This document shows, in pieces, positions 13,457-20,708 of a DNA stretch of 21,333 bases. Below the pieces are notes generated by a model, which ran no database searches, was not told the DNA's origin, and worked only from the letters and a program-made list of their open reading frames with translations. A program made the position numbers and the translations under genes. Within the stretch, counting starts at the first letter, position 1. The number at the start of each line of letters is the position of its first letter. Origin of the DNA: Dehalococcoidales bacterium (GTDB lineage: Bacteria > Chloroflexota > Dehalococcoidia > Dehalococcoidales > UBA2162); contig JAUSGV010000163.1 of the NCBI GenBank assembly GCA_030648675.1, forward strand, positions 1 to 21,333, given 5' to 3'.

Positions 13457-14260
13457 ATGAAAAAAGAAGCCGCCAAAGATACGCTGGAAGTTGCCGGTCA
13501 CCGCGACCGGTTGCGGGAGAAATTTCGCCGCGTAGGTCTCTCAGGCTTTAACGACTATGAAATAGTAGAATTGCTTCTCATCTTTGGTACGCCGCAGCGT
13601 GATACCAAGCAGGCGGCGAAAGATACTCTCAAAAAATTCAAAACGGTAAGGGGCGTTCTCGATGCCCCAACAGAAGAACTCCAGAAAATTCGCGGCATTG
13701 GCCCGGTAAATGCCATTGCGGTCAAATTTATCCAGGAAATCGCCCGAAGGTACTTAAAAGACAAGATTACCGAGCCTCTGGCGGTAAAGTCCTCACAGGA
13801 GGTATTCGAATACCTGTACCATGCCCTTAGCGATCGTAAGAAAGAGATTTTCAAGGTCCTCTATCTCAACAGCCAGAATCAAATCCTTGCCATGGAAGAT
13901 CTGTTCGAGGGAACAGTGAACTGCAGCGCCGTTTCATCGCGCGAAGTTATTGACCATGCCCTCAAACATAATGCCGTTTCGCTTATTTTCGTGCACAATC
14001 ATCCTTCGGGTAACCCCGAGCCAAGCCAGAGCGACAAAGACCTCACCCGCGACCTGATCTTCGCCGCCAATACGGTCAATATGAAAGTCCTGGACCACAT
14101 TATCATCGGCAATGACCGCTATTTCAGCTTTTCTGGAGCGGGTTTGATCGAGCAGGGCGAGTCAAGTTTCCAGAGCCTGAAAATGAAGGGGACTTCCGAG
14201 ATAAAACTGAAAAGCTCCTCCAGTGGGTTTACCGACTCGGGATTACCGTGGCAAAAGTAA
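13457..14260 (+). CDS. radC: RadC-family JAB/MPN domain protein
   Basis: This is a 267-residue protein of the RadC (YeeS/RadC JAMM) family. Residues 10-90 form the N-terminal part with a helix-hairpin-helix (EELQKIRGIGPVNAIAVK). The MPN+/JAMM motif is complete: His180 and His182 in FVHNHPSGNPEPS, then Asp193, with an upstream glutamate in the ATP-independent metalloprotease-like fold. Members were once thought to repair DNA, but that role is not supported and the true substrate is unknown. It is longer than the typical 220-230 residues because of a Ser/Lys-rich tail of about 30 residues. It lies 88 bases after dnaE and its 3' end overlaps the opposing ogt by 32 bases. The ribosome binding site (AAGAA) is weak. 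Confidence 0.92.
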   Translation: MKKEAAKDTLEVAGHRDRLREKFRRVGLSGFNDYEIVELLLIFGTPQRDTKQAAKDTLKKFKTVRGVLDAPTEELQKIRGIGPVNAIAVKFIQEIARRYLKDKITEPLAVKSSQEVFEYLYHALSDRKKEIFKVLYLNSQNQILAMEDLFEGTVNCSAVSSREVIDHALKHNAVSLIFVHNHPSGNPEPSQSDKDLTRDLIFAANTVNMKVLDHIIIGNDRYFSFSGAGLIEQGESSFQSLKMKGTSEIKLKSSSSGFTDSGLPWQK

Positions 14261-14723
14261 CCTTTTCAAGCCGCAAGAGTGTATGCTTCATTTCCAGCCC
14301 CCCGCTGTAACCGCCGAAACCGCCGGTGCTTGTAATTACACGGTGGCAAGGGATAATTATCGGCAGCGGATTTTTGCCCAGGGCTTGCCCGACCGCACGG
14401 GTTGCTGCCGGTTTGCCTGTTTGTTCGGCGACCCAGCGGTAGCTCCGCGTCTCGCCGTAAGGAATTGAGCGGGTCGCTTGCCATACTTTAATCTGGAATG
14501 GCGTTGCGGAACTCAGGTCGAGCTTGATGTCGTCGAAGCAGACCTTCCTGCCGTCGAAATATGTCTGAAGGCGGGAGACGAGGCTGGCAAATTCGATGGG
14601 AGGAGGCGTCGACACGTCAGGCCGGTGCGAAAAGATAAGCGAAACCAGGCACTGGCGAGACGCGGTGACGGTGACAGGGCCGAAGGCAGTTTCGAAGGAA
14701 AATGAGATTAGTTGCAGACTCAC
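14229..14723 (-). CDS. ogt: Methylated-DNA--protein-cysteine methyltransferase
   Basis: The 164-residue repair protein removes alkyl groups from O6-alkylguanine by suicide transfer to a cysteine. The active site PCHRV is present (Cys126), with the arginine-finger segment TRAVGQALGKNP (about 109-119) and the SIPYGETRSY motif. It lacks the long N-terminal Ada regulatory domain, so it is of the Ogt/MGMT type. The start is a GTG at 14723, supported by GGGAG 7 bases upstream. The last 32 bases overlap radC tail to tail, so both C-termini are encoded by the same DNA on opposite strands. Confidence 0.93.
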   Translation of the reverse strand: MSLQLISFSFETAFGPVTVTASRQCLVSLIFSHRPDVSTPPPIEFASLVSRLQTYFDGRKVCFDDIKLDLSSATPFQIKVWQATRSIPYGETRSYRWVAEQTGKPAATRAVGQALGKNPLPIIIPCHRVITSTGGFGGYSGGLEMKHTLLRLEKVTFATVIPSR

Positions 14724-14763
14724 TCGTTTGCTCCCGAAGAGAACCGGTCTGAGAGGTTGCTCG

Positions 14764-14936
14764 TTTTGTCACCCTGGAGCGAAGCGAAGGCTCTCAGGGT
14801 GTGGCCATTTTTGCCGGTATCGAACCAACCTGCACTGATGTCTTCTAAACGCGAATTCATTGTCTTTAGCCCCCACCGCACTGAAATTCTTCGGCGTCTT
14901 CAGAGTCTTGGGGAGTCAGACGCCTCCAGAATGACA
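14764..14936 (-). repeat. Composite dispersed repeat, copy 4 (inverted, most diverged)
   Basis: On the minus strand it opens TGTCATTCTGGAGGCGTC (from 14937), passes GCCGAAGAAT and GTGCGGTGGGGG, and ends TTCGCTTCGCTCCAGGGTGA with CAAAACGAG. It fills most of the 239-base gap between ogt and the methyltransferase gene. Confidence 0.55.
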
Positions 14937-14962
14937 AGGATTGCCTGGCAATATCTAATTTA

Positions 14963-15544
14963 CTAGTTTTCCTCGGCCTTAGGCCTGGCCGTAATCAGGT
15001 AATGGTAAGGTCCGCTGTCTGAGATTGTCTCTACCGAAAAACCGGCGGCTTCGATCAAAGTTTTAGCCTTCTGTTCATCGAATCTTTTTTCTAGCGGTGG
15101 GCCAAATCTCATTTCAACCTTTTTCCAATCCAGATTGACCAATCTACCTGCAGGCTTTATCATCCTTCGTGCATTTTCCAGTACTTTGGCAGCATCTTGG
15201 AAATCGTGAAGGTCCATCCCGAAGAATACGAAATCAGCGCATTCCTCGCACAATATCGTTTCTTCCCCTCTACCGGTGGTGAGGTGCAGGTTATCAAGCT
15301 TCTCCCTGGCGGCTTGCTCCTTCAAAGCGGCTATCGACCGGGCGTCCGCGTCCAGCCCGTATACTTTGCCTGTTTTGCCGACTATTCTGGCTGCCGGCAG
15401 AGCGAAGAAACCGGCACCGCAGCCTATATCGACAAAGGTTAAGCCCGGCTTTAAGCCAAGGTCGGACAGGATGACTTCCGGGTCCATCCATTTTCTTCTT
15501 TCTTGGTCATCGGCAGGGAACCGGATGCCTCCGCCAGCATTCAA
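14963..15544 (-). CDS. Class I SAM-dependent methyltransferase
   Basis: The protein has about 193 residues and a Rossmann-like methyltransferase fold. Motif I is VDIGCGAGFFALPAA, followed by the acidic loop VYGLDAD and the central segment FVFFGMDLHDF with LVNLDWKK. The substrate is not visible. I chose a TTG at 15544, because the near-perfect Shine-Dalgarno GAGGTGA ends 5 bases before it; a GTG at 15553 lies inside that sequence and is less likely. It is the last gene of a minus-strand operon, 24 bases after the hemerythrin gene. In Chlorobi a SAM methyltransferase makes N-methyl-bacillithiol, which is one idea for its role here. Confidence 0.85.
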   Translation of the reverse strand: MNAGGGIRFPADDQERRKWMDPEVILSDLGLKPGLTFVDIGCGAGFFALPAARIVGKTGKVYGLDADARSIAALKEQAAREKLDNLHLTTGRGEETILCEECADFVFFGMDLHDFQDAAKVLENARRMIKPAGRLVNLDWKKVEMRFGPPLEKRFDEQKAKTLIEAAGFSVETISDSGPYHYLITARPKAEEN

Positions 15545-15568
15545 ACCAGTCACCTCGGGAAGTATATT

Positions 15569-16111
15569 TTAAGTCAGGCCCGTTGTGAGTTTTTCCACCA
15601 TTTGTTGATATTTTTCATGGATAAGGGTTCTATCGAACTCCCAAAATTCCTGCAGCATGTCATCCTGTTCTGTTTTGCTTAGATATTCAAGACACGGATA
15701 GAAAAAATGTGCGTCTTCTTTAAGGATGTGTGCCGGATAAAATACCGACAGTTCTTTGAGGCAGCTTGTTATTTCGAATAGAGATTCCTTGTCACCGTGA
15801 TCGTATTTATCTCCGGCTTGGGCCAGTTGGCCTACCTTCTGCCGTCCGAAAACGTGTTCTTGCACCAACTCATTCATCATCCGTCTGTGTTCCGGAGAAA
15901 GAGGTTTAGCGTCGAGCGCCTTGAAAAGGATATTTTCTTCTTTTCCGTGATGTGTCCTGTCAGCGTAAGTGCGAAAAAAGTCGATAGCCTGGGAAATGAA
16001 CCTGATATCTGCCGAATTTTTCTCCTGGATCTGTAAAAGTTGTTTGTTTACCAGGGCGACCATCCGCTCAATTAGACGGTGTTCTCTCATCAAGGGTCCG
16101 ATTGGTTTCAT
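15569..16111 (-). CDS. Hemerythrin-domain protein
   Basis: This 180-residue stand-alone hemerythrin-like four-helix bundle has candidate iron ligands His11 (REHRLIER), His54, His55 and Glu58 (RTHHGKEENILF), His86 (QEHVFGR), and His128, Glu132 and His135 (YPAHILKEDAHFFYP). Such proteins bind O2 or NO at a di-iron centre or protect iron-sulfur enzymes. The ATG has GGAGGT 4 bases upstream. It lies 26 bases after the LmbE deacetylase gene and 24 before the methyltransferase, so it belongs to the same operon. It is not closely similar to the other hemerythrin protein in the window. Confidence 0.9.
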   Translation of the reverse strand: MKPIGPLMREHRLIERMVALVNKQLLQIQEKNSADIRFISQAIDFFRTYADRTHHGKEENILFKALDAKPLSPEHRRMMNELVQEHVFGRQKVGQLAQAGDKYDHGDKESLFEITSCLKELSVFYPAHILKEDAHFFYPCLEYLSKTEQDDMLQEFWEFDRTLIHEKYQQMVEKLTTGLT

Positions 16112-16137
16112 CGCTACCTCCGATTAATCAGATTGTG

Positions 16138-16830
16138 CTAATAAGTCAATTCGAAGTGGTAGAAAGCTTCTGCCATTTCGTAGCTGGTGCCTTCCGCCGT
16201 GGTTTTGCAGCGCTGCATCATGCGCTCCTCCAGTTCGGCACTGTCCCAGATCTGGCTCTTGTGGCAGCAGAGGGCAGCCATTTTAAGTTCGAAGGTTTGG
16301 GCAATGTCGGAAAAGTAATTCGGCTCATCCGACCCCCACAAATACACTTCCTTGACCTTGTGGGGGAGAAACCCCTGCTCCGCCAGGTCGGGAAAGGCCA
16401 GGAGGTCGCGTGCCGTCGGATAAACAGCGTCCAGCGTGGCCTGGCCGGCGACGCGGTGATCGCGGTGCGAAATATAGCGGCGGTAAGGGTCGCAGGTAAC
16501 GACGGTGTTCGGTTTGAACTGGCGGATCACCCGGACAATGTCCTTACGAAAGCCGGGCGTGTCCTCAAGTCCCTGGTCGGGGTAGTTCAGAAAAACTACC
16601 TCTCTCACCCCGAGTATCCTGGCTGCGGCTCGCTGCTCTTTTTCCCTGAACTTTGCCAGTTTCAGGGACGTCATCGCCGGATCGCTCGTACCCTTATCGC
16701 CGTTAGTACATATCAGATAAACGATATCGGCTCCGCCGCGCGCCCATCGTGCGATAGTGTCGGCGGCCCCGAATTCAGCGTCGTCGGGATGGGGTGCCAC
16801 TACCAGTATTTGTGCGGGTTTTGTTGTCAT
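16138..16830 (-). CDS. LmbE/PIG-L family zinc deacetylase (MshB/BshB-like)
   Basis: The 230-residue enzyme has the family zinc-site motif PHPDDAEFG (His13, Asp15, Asp16) and HRDHR further on (about residues 122-126). Family members remove the N-acetyl group from GlcNAc joined to inositol, malate or lipid, or act on related sugars. The neighbouring glycosyltransferase ends 6 bases upstream, so the two are translationally coupled and probably work in sequence: one attaches a sugar, the other deacetylates it. That is the order of MshA-MshB in mycothiol and BshA-BshB in bacillithiol synthesis. Sequence alone does not fix the substrate; an antibiotic, glycolipid or chitooligosaccharide step is also possible. 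Confidence 0.9.
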   Translation of the reverse strand: MTTKPAQILVVAPHPDDAEFGAADTIARWARGGADIVYLICTNGDKGTSDPAMTSLKLAKFREKEQRAAARILGVREVVFLNYPDQGLEDTPGFRKDIVRVIRQFKPNTVVTCDPYRRYISHRDHRVAGQATLDAVYPTARDLLAFPDLAEQGFLPHKVKEVYLWGSDEPNYFSDIAQTFELKMAALCCHKSQIWDSAELEERMMQRCKTTAEGTSYEMAEAFYHFELTY

Positions 16831-16836
16831 ATATTT

Positions 16837-18066
16837 TTAGGAAGGTACCGGGGCGGAATATTTGGCGACGGCTTTGCGGCAGACCTTGAGAGAGGCCCGG
16901 GCGGTATTTCCCCAGTTAAATCCGGATATCGATTTCCGTATCTGCTGCGCCGTCGCGGCGTTATTCGGCCGAGCCAGGACTAACGCGATCTTGTCCGCCA
17001 GTACGCGGGGAGCGTTATCGGGGACGACGTATCCCGCGGCTTCAGTGCGAATAATATCTTTGGCGGCGCCGACGTCGGTCACCACTACCGGCGTGCCGCA
17101 GGCCAGGGATTCCAGGGGGGTTAACCCGAAGCTTTCATAGTAGGACGGGCTCACACAAACGTCGGCCGCGCTGTAGTAATAAAGCAATTGCTCCTGTTTA
17201 ATCAGACCCCGGAAGGACACCCTGTTTTCGATGCCGAGGCTGTCGGCGAAGGCCTTAAGCCGGTCGATTTCCGGACGGCTGTATTCGTCGCCGCCGGCGA
17301 TGAGGAGCCTGACGTCCTGTTCTTTCGGCAAGAGCGGTATCGCCTTAATCAGTTGGTCGATGCCTTTCAGGGCTTCGATGCGCCCGACGAACATGACGAG
17401 CTTATCGCCGTCGAAGCCGATATGCTGTCGCGCGACCATCTTGTTGACCGGCCGGAACATTTCCATGTTTACCCCGCACGGGATGACGAAGACGTTCTCC
17501 GGTATTGCCTCGTAATGTGCGACCAGTGCTCTTTTCTCCTGCGGGGTGGCGGCAATGATATAGCAGCAGCCATGGGTCAAGCTTTTTTCCGTTTCCAGGC
17601 GAAGATCGGGTTCCGGCTCGTTGACGACGAGGGTGTTTTTCATCACGCCCAGGGTGTGGAACATGACGATATGAGGTACGTTCCAGGTTGTTTGCAGGAT
17701 GCGGCCGGCCTGACCGGAAAGCCAGTAGTGGCTCAGGATCAGGTCGTATCGCAGGTCGTTCTCTTTCCGGTAATTTTCCACGTTGCCGGCGAAATCGGGA
17801 AGGTAGTTGTACAACGACAGCTTGCTTATCTCGCCGAAGTTTCCTGCCGGCAGGTGGATGAGACGGGCATTATCCCCGAATTCGACGATATGGGTGTCCT
17901 TAAGGTCTTTGATGCGGGTAAAAACGTCGACGGAGTGTCCGAGCCTGCCCCAAATGGCGGCTACCTCTTTCACCCAGACGCTCATACCTCCGGTGTCCTT
18001 GCCTCCGAGTTTGCCCATGGGGCAGGAGTGCGTGCTAAGCATGGCTATTTTCAATCGACGTTCCAA
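16837..18066 (-). CDS. GT4-family glycosyltransferase, MshA-like
   Basis: The 409-residue GT-B enzyme has the N-terminal glycine motif KDTGGMSVWVKEVA, like the DAGGMNVYV of MshA, then SHYWLSGQAGRIL and FHTLGVMKN, which also recall MshA and sucrose-phosphate-synthase-like enzymes. The C-terminal half has VGRIEALKGIDQLI and the donor-binding YESFGLTPLESLACGTPVV (E-x7-E). It does not start like BshA. Most likely it moves a sugar from a nucleotide donor onto a small acceptor. The start is a TTG at 18066 with AAGGA 7 bases upstream; an ATG at 18042 is possible. It sits between the GNAT-fold gene (22-base gap) and the deacetylase (6-base gap). Confidence 0.88.
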   Translation of the reverse strand: MERRLKIAMLSTHSCPMGKLGGKDTGGMSVWVKEVAAIWGRLGHSVDVFTRIKDLKDTHIVEFGDNARLIHLPAGNFGEISKLSLYNYLPDFAGNVENYRKENDLRYDLILSHYWLSGQAGRILQTTWNVPHIVMFHTLGVMKNTLVVNEPEPDLRLETEKSLTHGCCYIIAATPQEKRALVAHYEAIPENVFVIPCGVNMEMFRPVNKMVARQHIGFDGDKLVMFVGRIEALKGIDQLIKAIPLLPKEQDVRLLIAGGDEYSRPEIDRLKAFADSLGIENRVSFRGLIKQEQLLYYYSAADVCVSPSYYESFGLTPLESLACGTPVVVTDVGAAKDIIRTEAAGYVVPDNAPRVLADKIALVLARPNNAATAQQIRKSISGFNWGNTARASLKVCRKAVAKYSAPVPS

Positions 18067-18088
18067 TTCAGAATCCTTACCCTTAATT

Positions 18089-19075
18089 TTACCCGATATT
18101 TATTCCGCAGCGGTACAGGGGGACTTCCTTGCCGCCCAACCGGTATTTGTAAATCTCATTCCCTTTCAGGAAATTGAAGACCTTCTTCCCTGATTCGATG
18201 CCTGCCTGGATGCTCATCACCTTGCACAACAGTCCGGCGCTGAGCGACTCGTAGCGGGGATCGTAGCCGCTGTTATAAAGATAAATGCAATCGCGGTAAT
18301 CGAAATAGAGGATCATGGCGACGGGGACGTTGTCGAGATCGAGGACGCCGATCCTGGCGAGTCCGATCCCGGCCATGGCGTCGAGGAGCGAGCGAAAATA
18401 AGTCTCCATATCGGTCGTCAGAAATTCCGCTTTATCGTGGCGGCTTTCGGTAAACATCTTGAAAAAGTCATCGAGGGTCTTGTTGAGCTCGGCTTTGTCG
18501 CTCACGATGCGGTAATTAAGTTTACCCTCGGCGGAAGCATTACGGATTTTGCGGTTCAGTTCGTGCCGCTGCTTGCCCTCCAGCAGGGCAAGATATTTGT
18601 CGTAAGTATCCGGCAGCTCCAGTTCAACTGAGACATCTTCCTGCTTTATGCTGACTTCGCAGCCCTTTTCGCGAGCGAGAGGCACGAGCGAGGTCATCAC
18701 GGTCGAGTTGGGGCGTACTGCTCCTAGATCGAGATCTTCGATGCCTCTTTTCTTAAGGTCGTCGAGCAATGTATTGAAGAAGTCCTTTTCCTGGCCGGGG
18801 ACAACGATAAAGTCGAGGTAATCACAAACATCGGCACTGCCCACTAACGAAGCGGTTTTTCCCTGCAGGAAAAGCGGGGCGATACCGGTAGTTTCCTCAC
18901 CTTGTTTCACGTTGAGGAAATAAGGCTTGTCGCCGCGGCCGAACTCCTGCCACCAGACTTGCATCCAGGCAGGCAGAACAAAGATGGAATTCCAGTCAAG
19001 CCGGTTCTGGCTTTTCCACAAGGCGGTAAGAGAGGCAAAACTCTCTTCGGTCACGTTGATAGCATTGCTTTTCAT
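18089..19075 (-). CDS. GNAT-fold transferase, FemAB/BioF2-like
   Basis: The 328-residue protein matches the acetyltransferase_6 (BioF2-like) group, which is related to FemAB: an N-terminal half with VLPAWMQVWWQEFG and GIAPLFLQG, and a C-terminal half with GKQRHELNRKIRN, ARIGVLDLDNVPVAMILYF, YLYNSGYDPRY and FNFLKGNEIYKYRLGG. Members transfer acyl groups, or in Fem proteins amino acids from aminoacyl-tRNA. It is the first gene of the minus-strand operon. In mycothiol synthesis the last step is a GNAT (MshD), but this is a different GNAT branch. The ATG at 19075 has no Shine-Dalgarno sequence, so the operon mRNA may be leaderless. The acyl donor and acceptor are not visible. Confidence 0.82.
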   Translation of the reverse strand: MKSNAINVTEESFASLTALWKSQNRLDWNSIFVLPAWMQVWWQEFGRGDKPYFLNVKQGEETTGIAPLFLQGKTASLVGSADVCDYLDFIVVPGQEKDFFNTLLDDLKKRGIEDLDLGAVRPNSTVMTSLVPLAREKGCEVSIKQEDVSVELELPDTYDKYLALLEGKQRHELNRKIRNASAEGKLNYRIVSDKAELNKTLDDFFKMFTESRHDKAEFLTTDMETYFRSLLDAMAGIGLARIGVLDLDNVPVAMILYFDYRDCIYLYNSGYDPRYESLSAGLLCKVMSIQAGIESGKKVFNFLKGNEIYKYRLGGKEVPLYRCGINIG

Positions 19076-19087
19076 AGGGATATTTAA

Positions 19088-19117
19088 AGTTTACCATTCG
19101 CGTCATATTTGAAGCAA
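19088..19117 (-). promoter_or_regulatory. Candidate promoter of the five-gene operon
   Basis: On the minus strand TTGCTT (19117-19112) and TAAACT (19093-19088) are 18 bases apart, and the start codon lies 12 bases after TAAACT. This fits a leaderless or nearly leaderless start. Confidence 0.35.
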
Positions 19118-19126
19118 CGTACGTAT

Positions 19127-19150
19127 AACCATTCCGTTGAAAAACGGAAT
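19127..19150. repeat. Half copy of the cloverleaf element
   Basis: AACC is followed by ATTCCGTT-GAAA-AACGGAAT, a perfect 8-bp hairpin equal to the left arm of the cloverleaf element. The rest of the element is missing; another AACCATTCCG start occurs at 19253-19262. Confidence 0.6.
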
Positions 19151-19362
19151 CTATCGTTTTCACACCGTCTTTGCGAAGCCCGTGGCAATCTCGGAGACGT
19201 TCCGGAATAGGGCCTGAATCGCACTTGATGTGAAGTAAGGGGTAATTTTATTAACCATTCCGATTCATTCTTCATGCAGGATGCCGCATGACCTGGGGGA
19301 TTCGGCAAAGGTAAGGAATCGGCATATCTTGGTTATTGCTTCACCTTTAGTCGATGGGATAA

Positions 19363-19392
19363 TTGACCGGTTAAGGTTTGAGAGACTACAAT
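19363..19392 (+). promoter_or_regulatory. Promoter of the FAA-hydrolase-family gene
   Basis: TTGACC (19363-19368) and TACAAT (19387-19392) are 18 bases apart, a good sigma-70 match. The ATG at 19404 is 11 bases after the -10 element with no Shine-Dalgarno sequence, so the mRNA is predicted to be almost leaderless. Confidence 0.5.
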
Positions 19393-19403
19393 CAAAACGT
19401 TAT

Positions 19404-20192
19404 ATGAAAATCGTCCGTTTTGCCACCGAGGGGAAGGTCAAATATGGAGTATTGGACGGGAACACGGTCCTCGGCGCTCGCGGCAGACCTTATGCTCTGC
19501 TGCAAGGACAAGGGGCAGGATTCAAGACCGACAGTACTTCTTATAAACTGAAGGAAGTAAAGCTGCTCGCTCCATGCCTGCCGTCGAAGATAGTTGCTAT
19601 CGGGCTCAACTACCACGCCCACGCCCAGGAGTTCTCTGAGTTCACGCCTCCCAAGGAGCCGCTCATCTTCCTGAAGCCTTCCACCTGTGTGATCGGGCCC
19701 GATGACACGATCATCATACCGAAATCGTCGGTCGGGCGGGTCGACTACGAATGCGAGCTGGCCGTGGTCATCGGCAAAAAGGCTAAAGATGTGACGGAAG
19801 ACAAAGCCAACGATTATATCCTCGGTTATACCTGTGCCAACGACGTTACGGAACGAGTCTACCAGAAAGAGGACGGACAGTGGACGCGGGCCAAAGGATT
19901 CGACACGTTCGGGCCGCTCGGCCCCTGGATAGTCACGGGCATTGCGGCGGACAACCTCAAGATCGAGACTTACGTCAACGGCCAGGTGAAGCAGTCTTCC
20001 AATACGAGTAACCTCATTTTCGGTGTGCCGCGGCTGTTGAGTTTTATTTCCCGCGTGATGACGCTTCTCCCCGGCGACGTTATTTCGACCGGCACCCCGG
20101 GAGGTATCGGCCGCATCAATCCGGGCGATGTCGTGGAAGTTAAAATAGAGAAGGTCGGGACGCTGCGGAATCACGTAGCGGCCGCTGAATAG
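19404..20192 (+). CDS. Fumarylacetoacetate hydrolase-family protein
   Basis: The 262-residue enzyme has the FAH C-terminal fold: KIVAIGLNYHAHAQE, metal-binding Glu116 and Glu118 (DYECELAVVIG) and Asp147 (CANDVTERVYQ), then AKGFDTFGPLGPW and the STGTPGGIG motif. Members cleave or isomerise beta-diketo acids: fumarylpyruvate hydrolase, HpaG-type isomerase/decarboxylase, acylpyruvase or oxaloacetate decarboxylase. The exact reaction cannot be fixed from sequence. I chose the ATG at 19404, because MKIVRFA is a usual family start and a promoter lies just upstream; the frame is open 41 codons further. No pathway neighbours are visible, so a housekeeping or metabolite-repair role is possible. Confidence 0.92.
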   Translation: MKIVRFATEGKVKYGVLDGNTVLGARGRPYALLQGQGAGFKTDSTSYKLKEVKLLAPCLPSKIVAIGLNYHAHAQEFSEFTPPKEPLIFLKPSTCVIGPDDTIIIPKSSVGRVDYECELAVVIGKKAKDVTEDKANDYILGYTCANDVTERVYQKEDGQWTRAKGFDTFGPLGPWIVTGIAADNLKIETYVNGQVKQSSNTSNLIFGVPRLLSFISRVMTLLPGDVISTGTPGGIGRINPGDVVEVKIEKVGTLRNHVAAAE

Positions 20193-20228
20193 TTCGAGGA
20201 TGGATCAGTGAGGGAGGGTTAGCTGAAT

Positions 20229-20432
20229 ATGTTTGACTTTTTATACGGGCTGCCGCTTTTGATAATAATGACGTTCTGGATTTTCGGTACGATAGTCTAT
20301 TTGTTGCCGACTATTATTGCATTGGCAATGCGGAAGAGGCAGCGGCTGGCAATAATCCTGTTAAATATTTTTGGAGGCTGGACGGGCATCGGATGGTTTG
20401 TCGCCTTGATCTGGGCGGCTATCAAGGAATAA
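20229..20432 (+). CDS. Small membrane protein of the superinfection-immunity family
   Basis: The 67-residue protein has two membrane segments (LLIIMTFWIFGTIVYLLP and LLNIFGGWTGIGWFVALIWA) around a basic loop RKRQRL. The pattern YLLPTIIAL...R...AI..LN...GWT.IGW..ALIWA is that of the Imm_superinfect family, named for a phage T4 immunity protein but widespread in bacteria without known phage function. A GGGAGGG ribosome binding site precedes it. It lies 36 bases after the FAA-hydrolase gene and 13 before another small membrane protein. Confidence 0.78.
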   Translation: MFDFLYGLPLLIIMTFWIFGTIVYLLPTIIALAMRKRQRLAIILLNIFGGWTGIGWFVALIWAAIKE

Positions 20433-20445
20433 TCGGACGGATTAT

Positions 20446-20667
20446 ATGATATGGCAGCCTATTTTCGGGGTTGTCTACCTGGTGGGGGGCATTATTCTGG
20501 CGATATTTGCCAGGCTGATCGCGGTGTGGGACTACGCGTACGATTTGAAATGGAAAATCCTCGTGATGTTAGGACTCCGATTCCGGATCTGTTTCCTCAG
20601 AATAAGCGGAATCCTTTTTGCTCTTATGGGATTCTTTGTATTAGCGACCTACTTGATGGCGCTCTGA
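20446..20667 (+). CDS. Small two-helix membrane protein, unknown
   Basis: The 73-residue protein has two hydrophobic stretches (IFGVVYLVGGIILAIFARLI and ISGILFALMGFFVLATYLMAL) around a charged middle (WDYAYDLKWK). I do not recognise a family. It follows the superinfection-immunity-type gene by 13 bases, so the two may be a unit, and its GC-balanced codons look normal. The ribosome binding site (CGGACGGA) is weak. Confidence 0.55.
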   Translation: MIWQPIFGVVYLVGGIILAIFARLIAVWDYAYDLKWKILVMLGLRFRICFLRISGILFALMGFFVLATYLMAL

Positions 20668-20708
20668 AGTTTTATCGCTTCTTTCCATCCAATCCTACGC
20701 GCGACGGG

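Larger units (their letters stand above)
19076..19403. other. Divergent promoter region with half repeats
   Basis: These 328 bases separate the minus-strand operon from the FAA-hydrolase gene. They contain the two divergent candidate promoters, one half cloverleaf hairpin (19127-19150) and an isolated AACCATTCCG (19253-19262). The frame of the FAA-hydrolase gene is open back to 19281, but that part does not look like the family. Confidence 0.6.

Noticed and set aside
13457..14260. RadC as evidence for a defence or mobile island
   Set aside because: RadC-like genes often occur on islands, but this one sits next to dnaE with no integrase, phage or restriction genes nearby.
16102..16983. Open frame of 293 codons opposite the LmbE gene
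   Set aside because: A shadow of the deacetylase, whose zinc motifs are intact on the minus strand.
17188..18177. Open frame of 329 codons opposite the glycosyltransferase gene
   Set aside because: A shadow of a gene with clear GT4 motifs on the other strand; no recognisable protein pattern.
19281..19403. Longer N-terminus for the FAA-hydrolase-family protein
   Set aside because: The extra 41 codons do not match the family and contain a good promoter just before ATG 19404.
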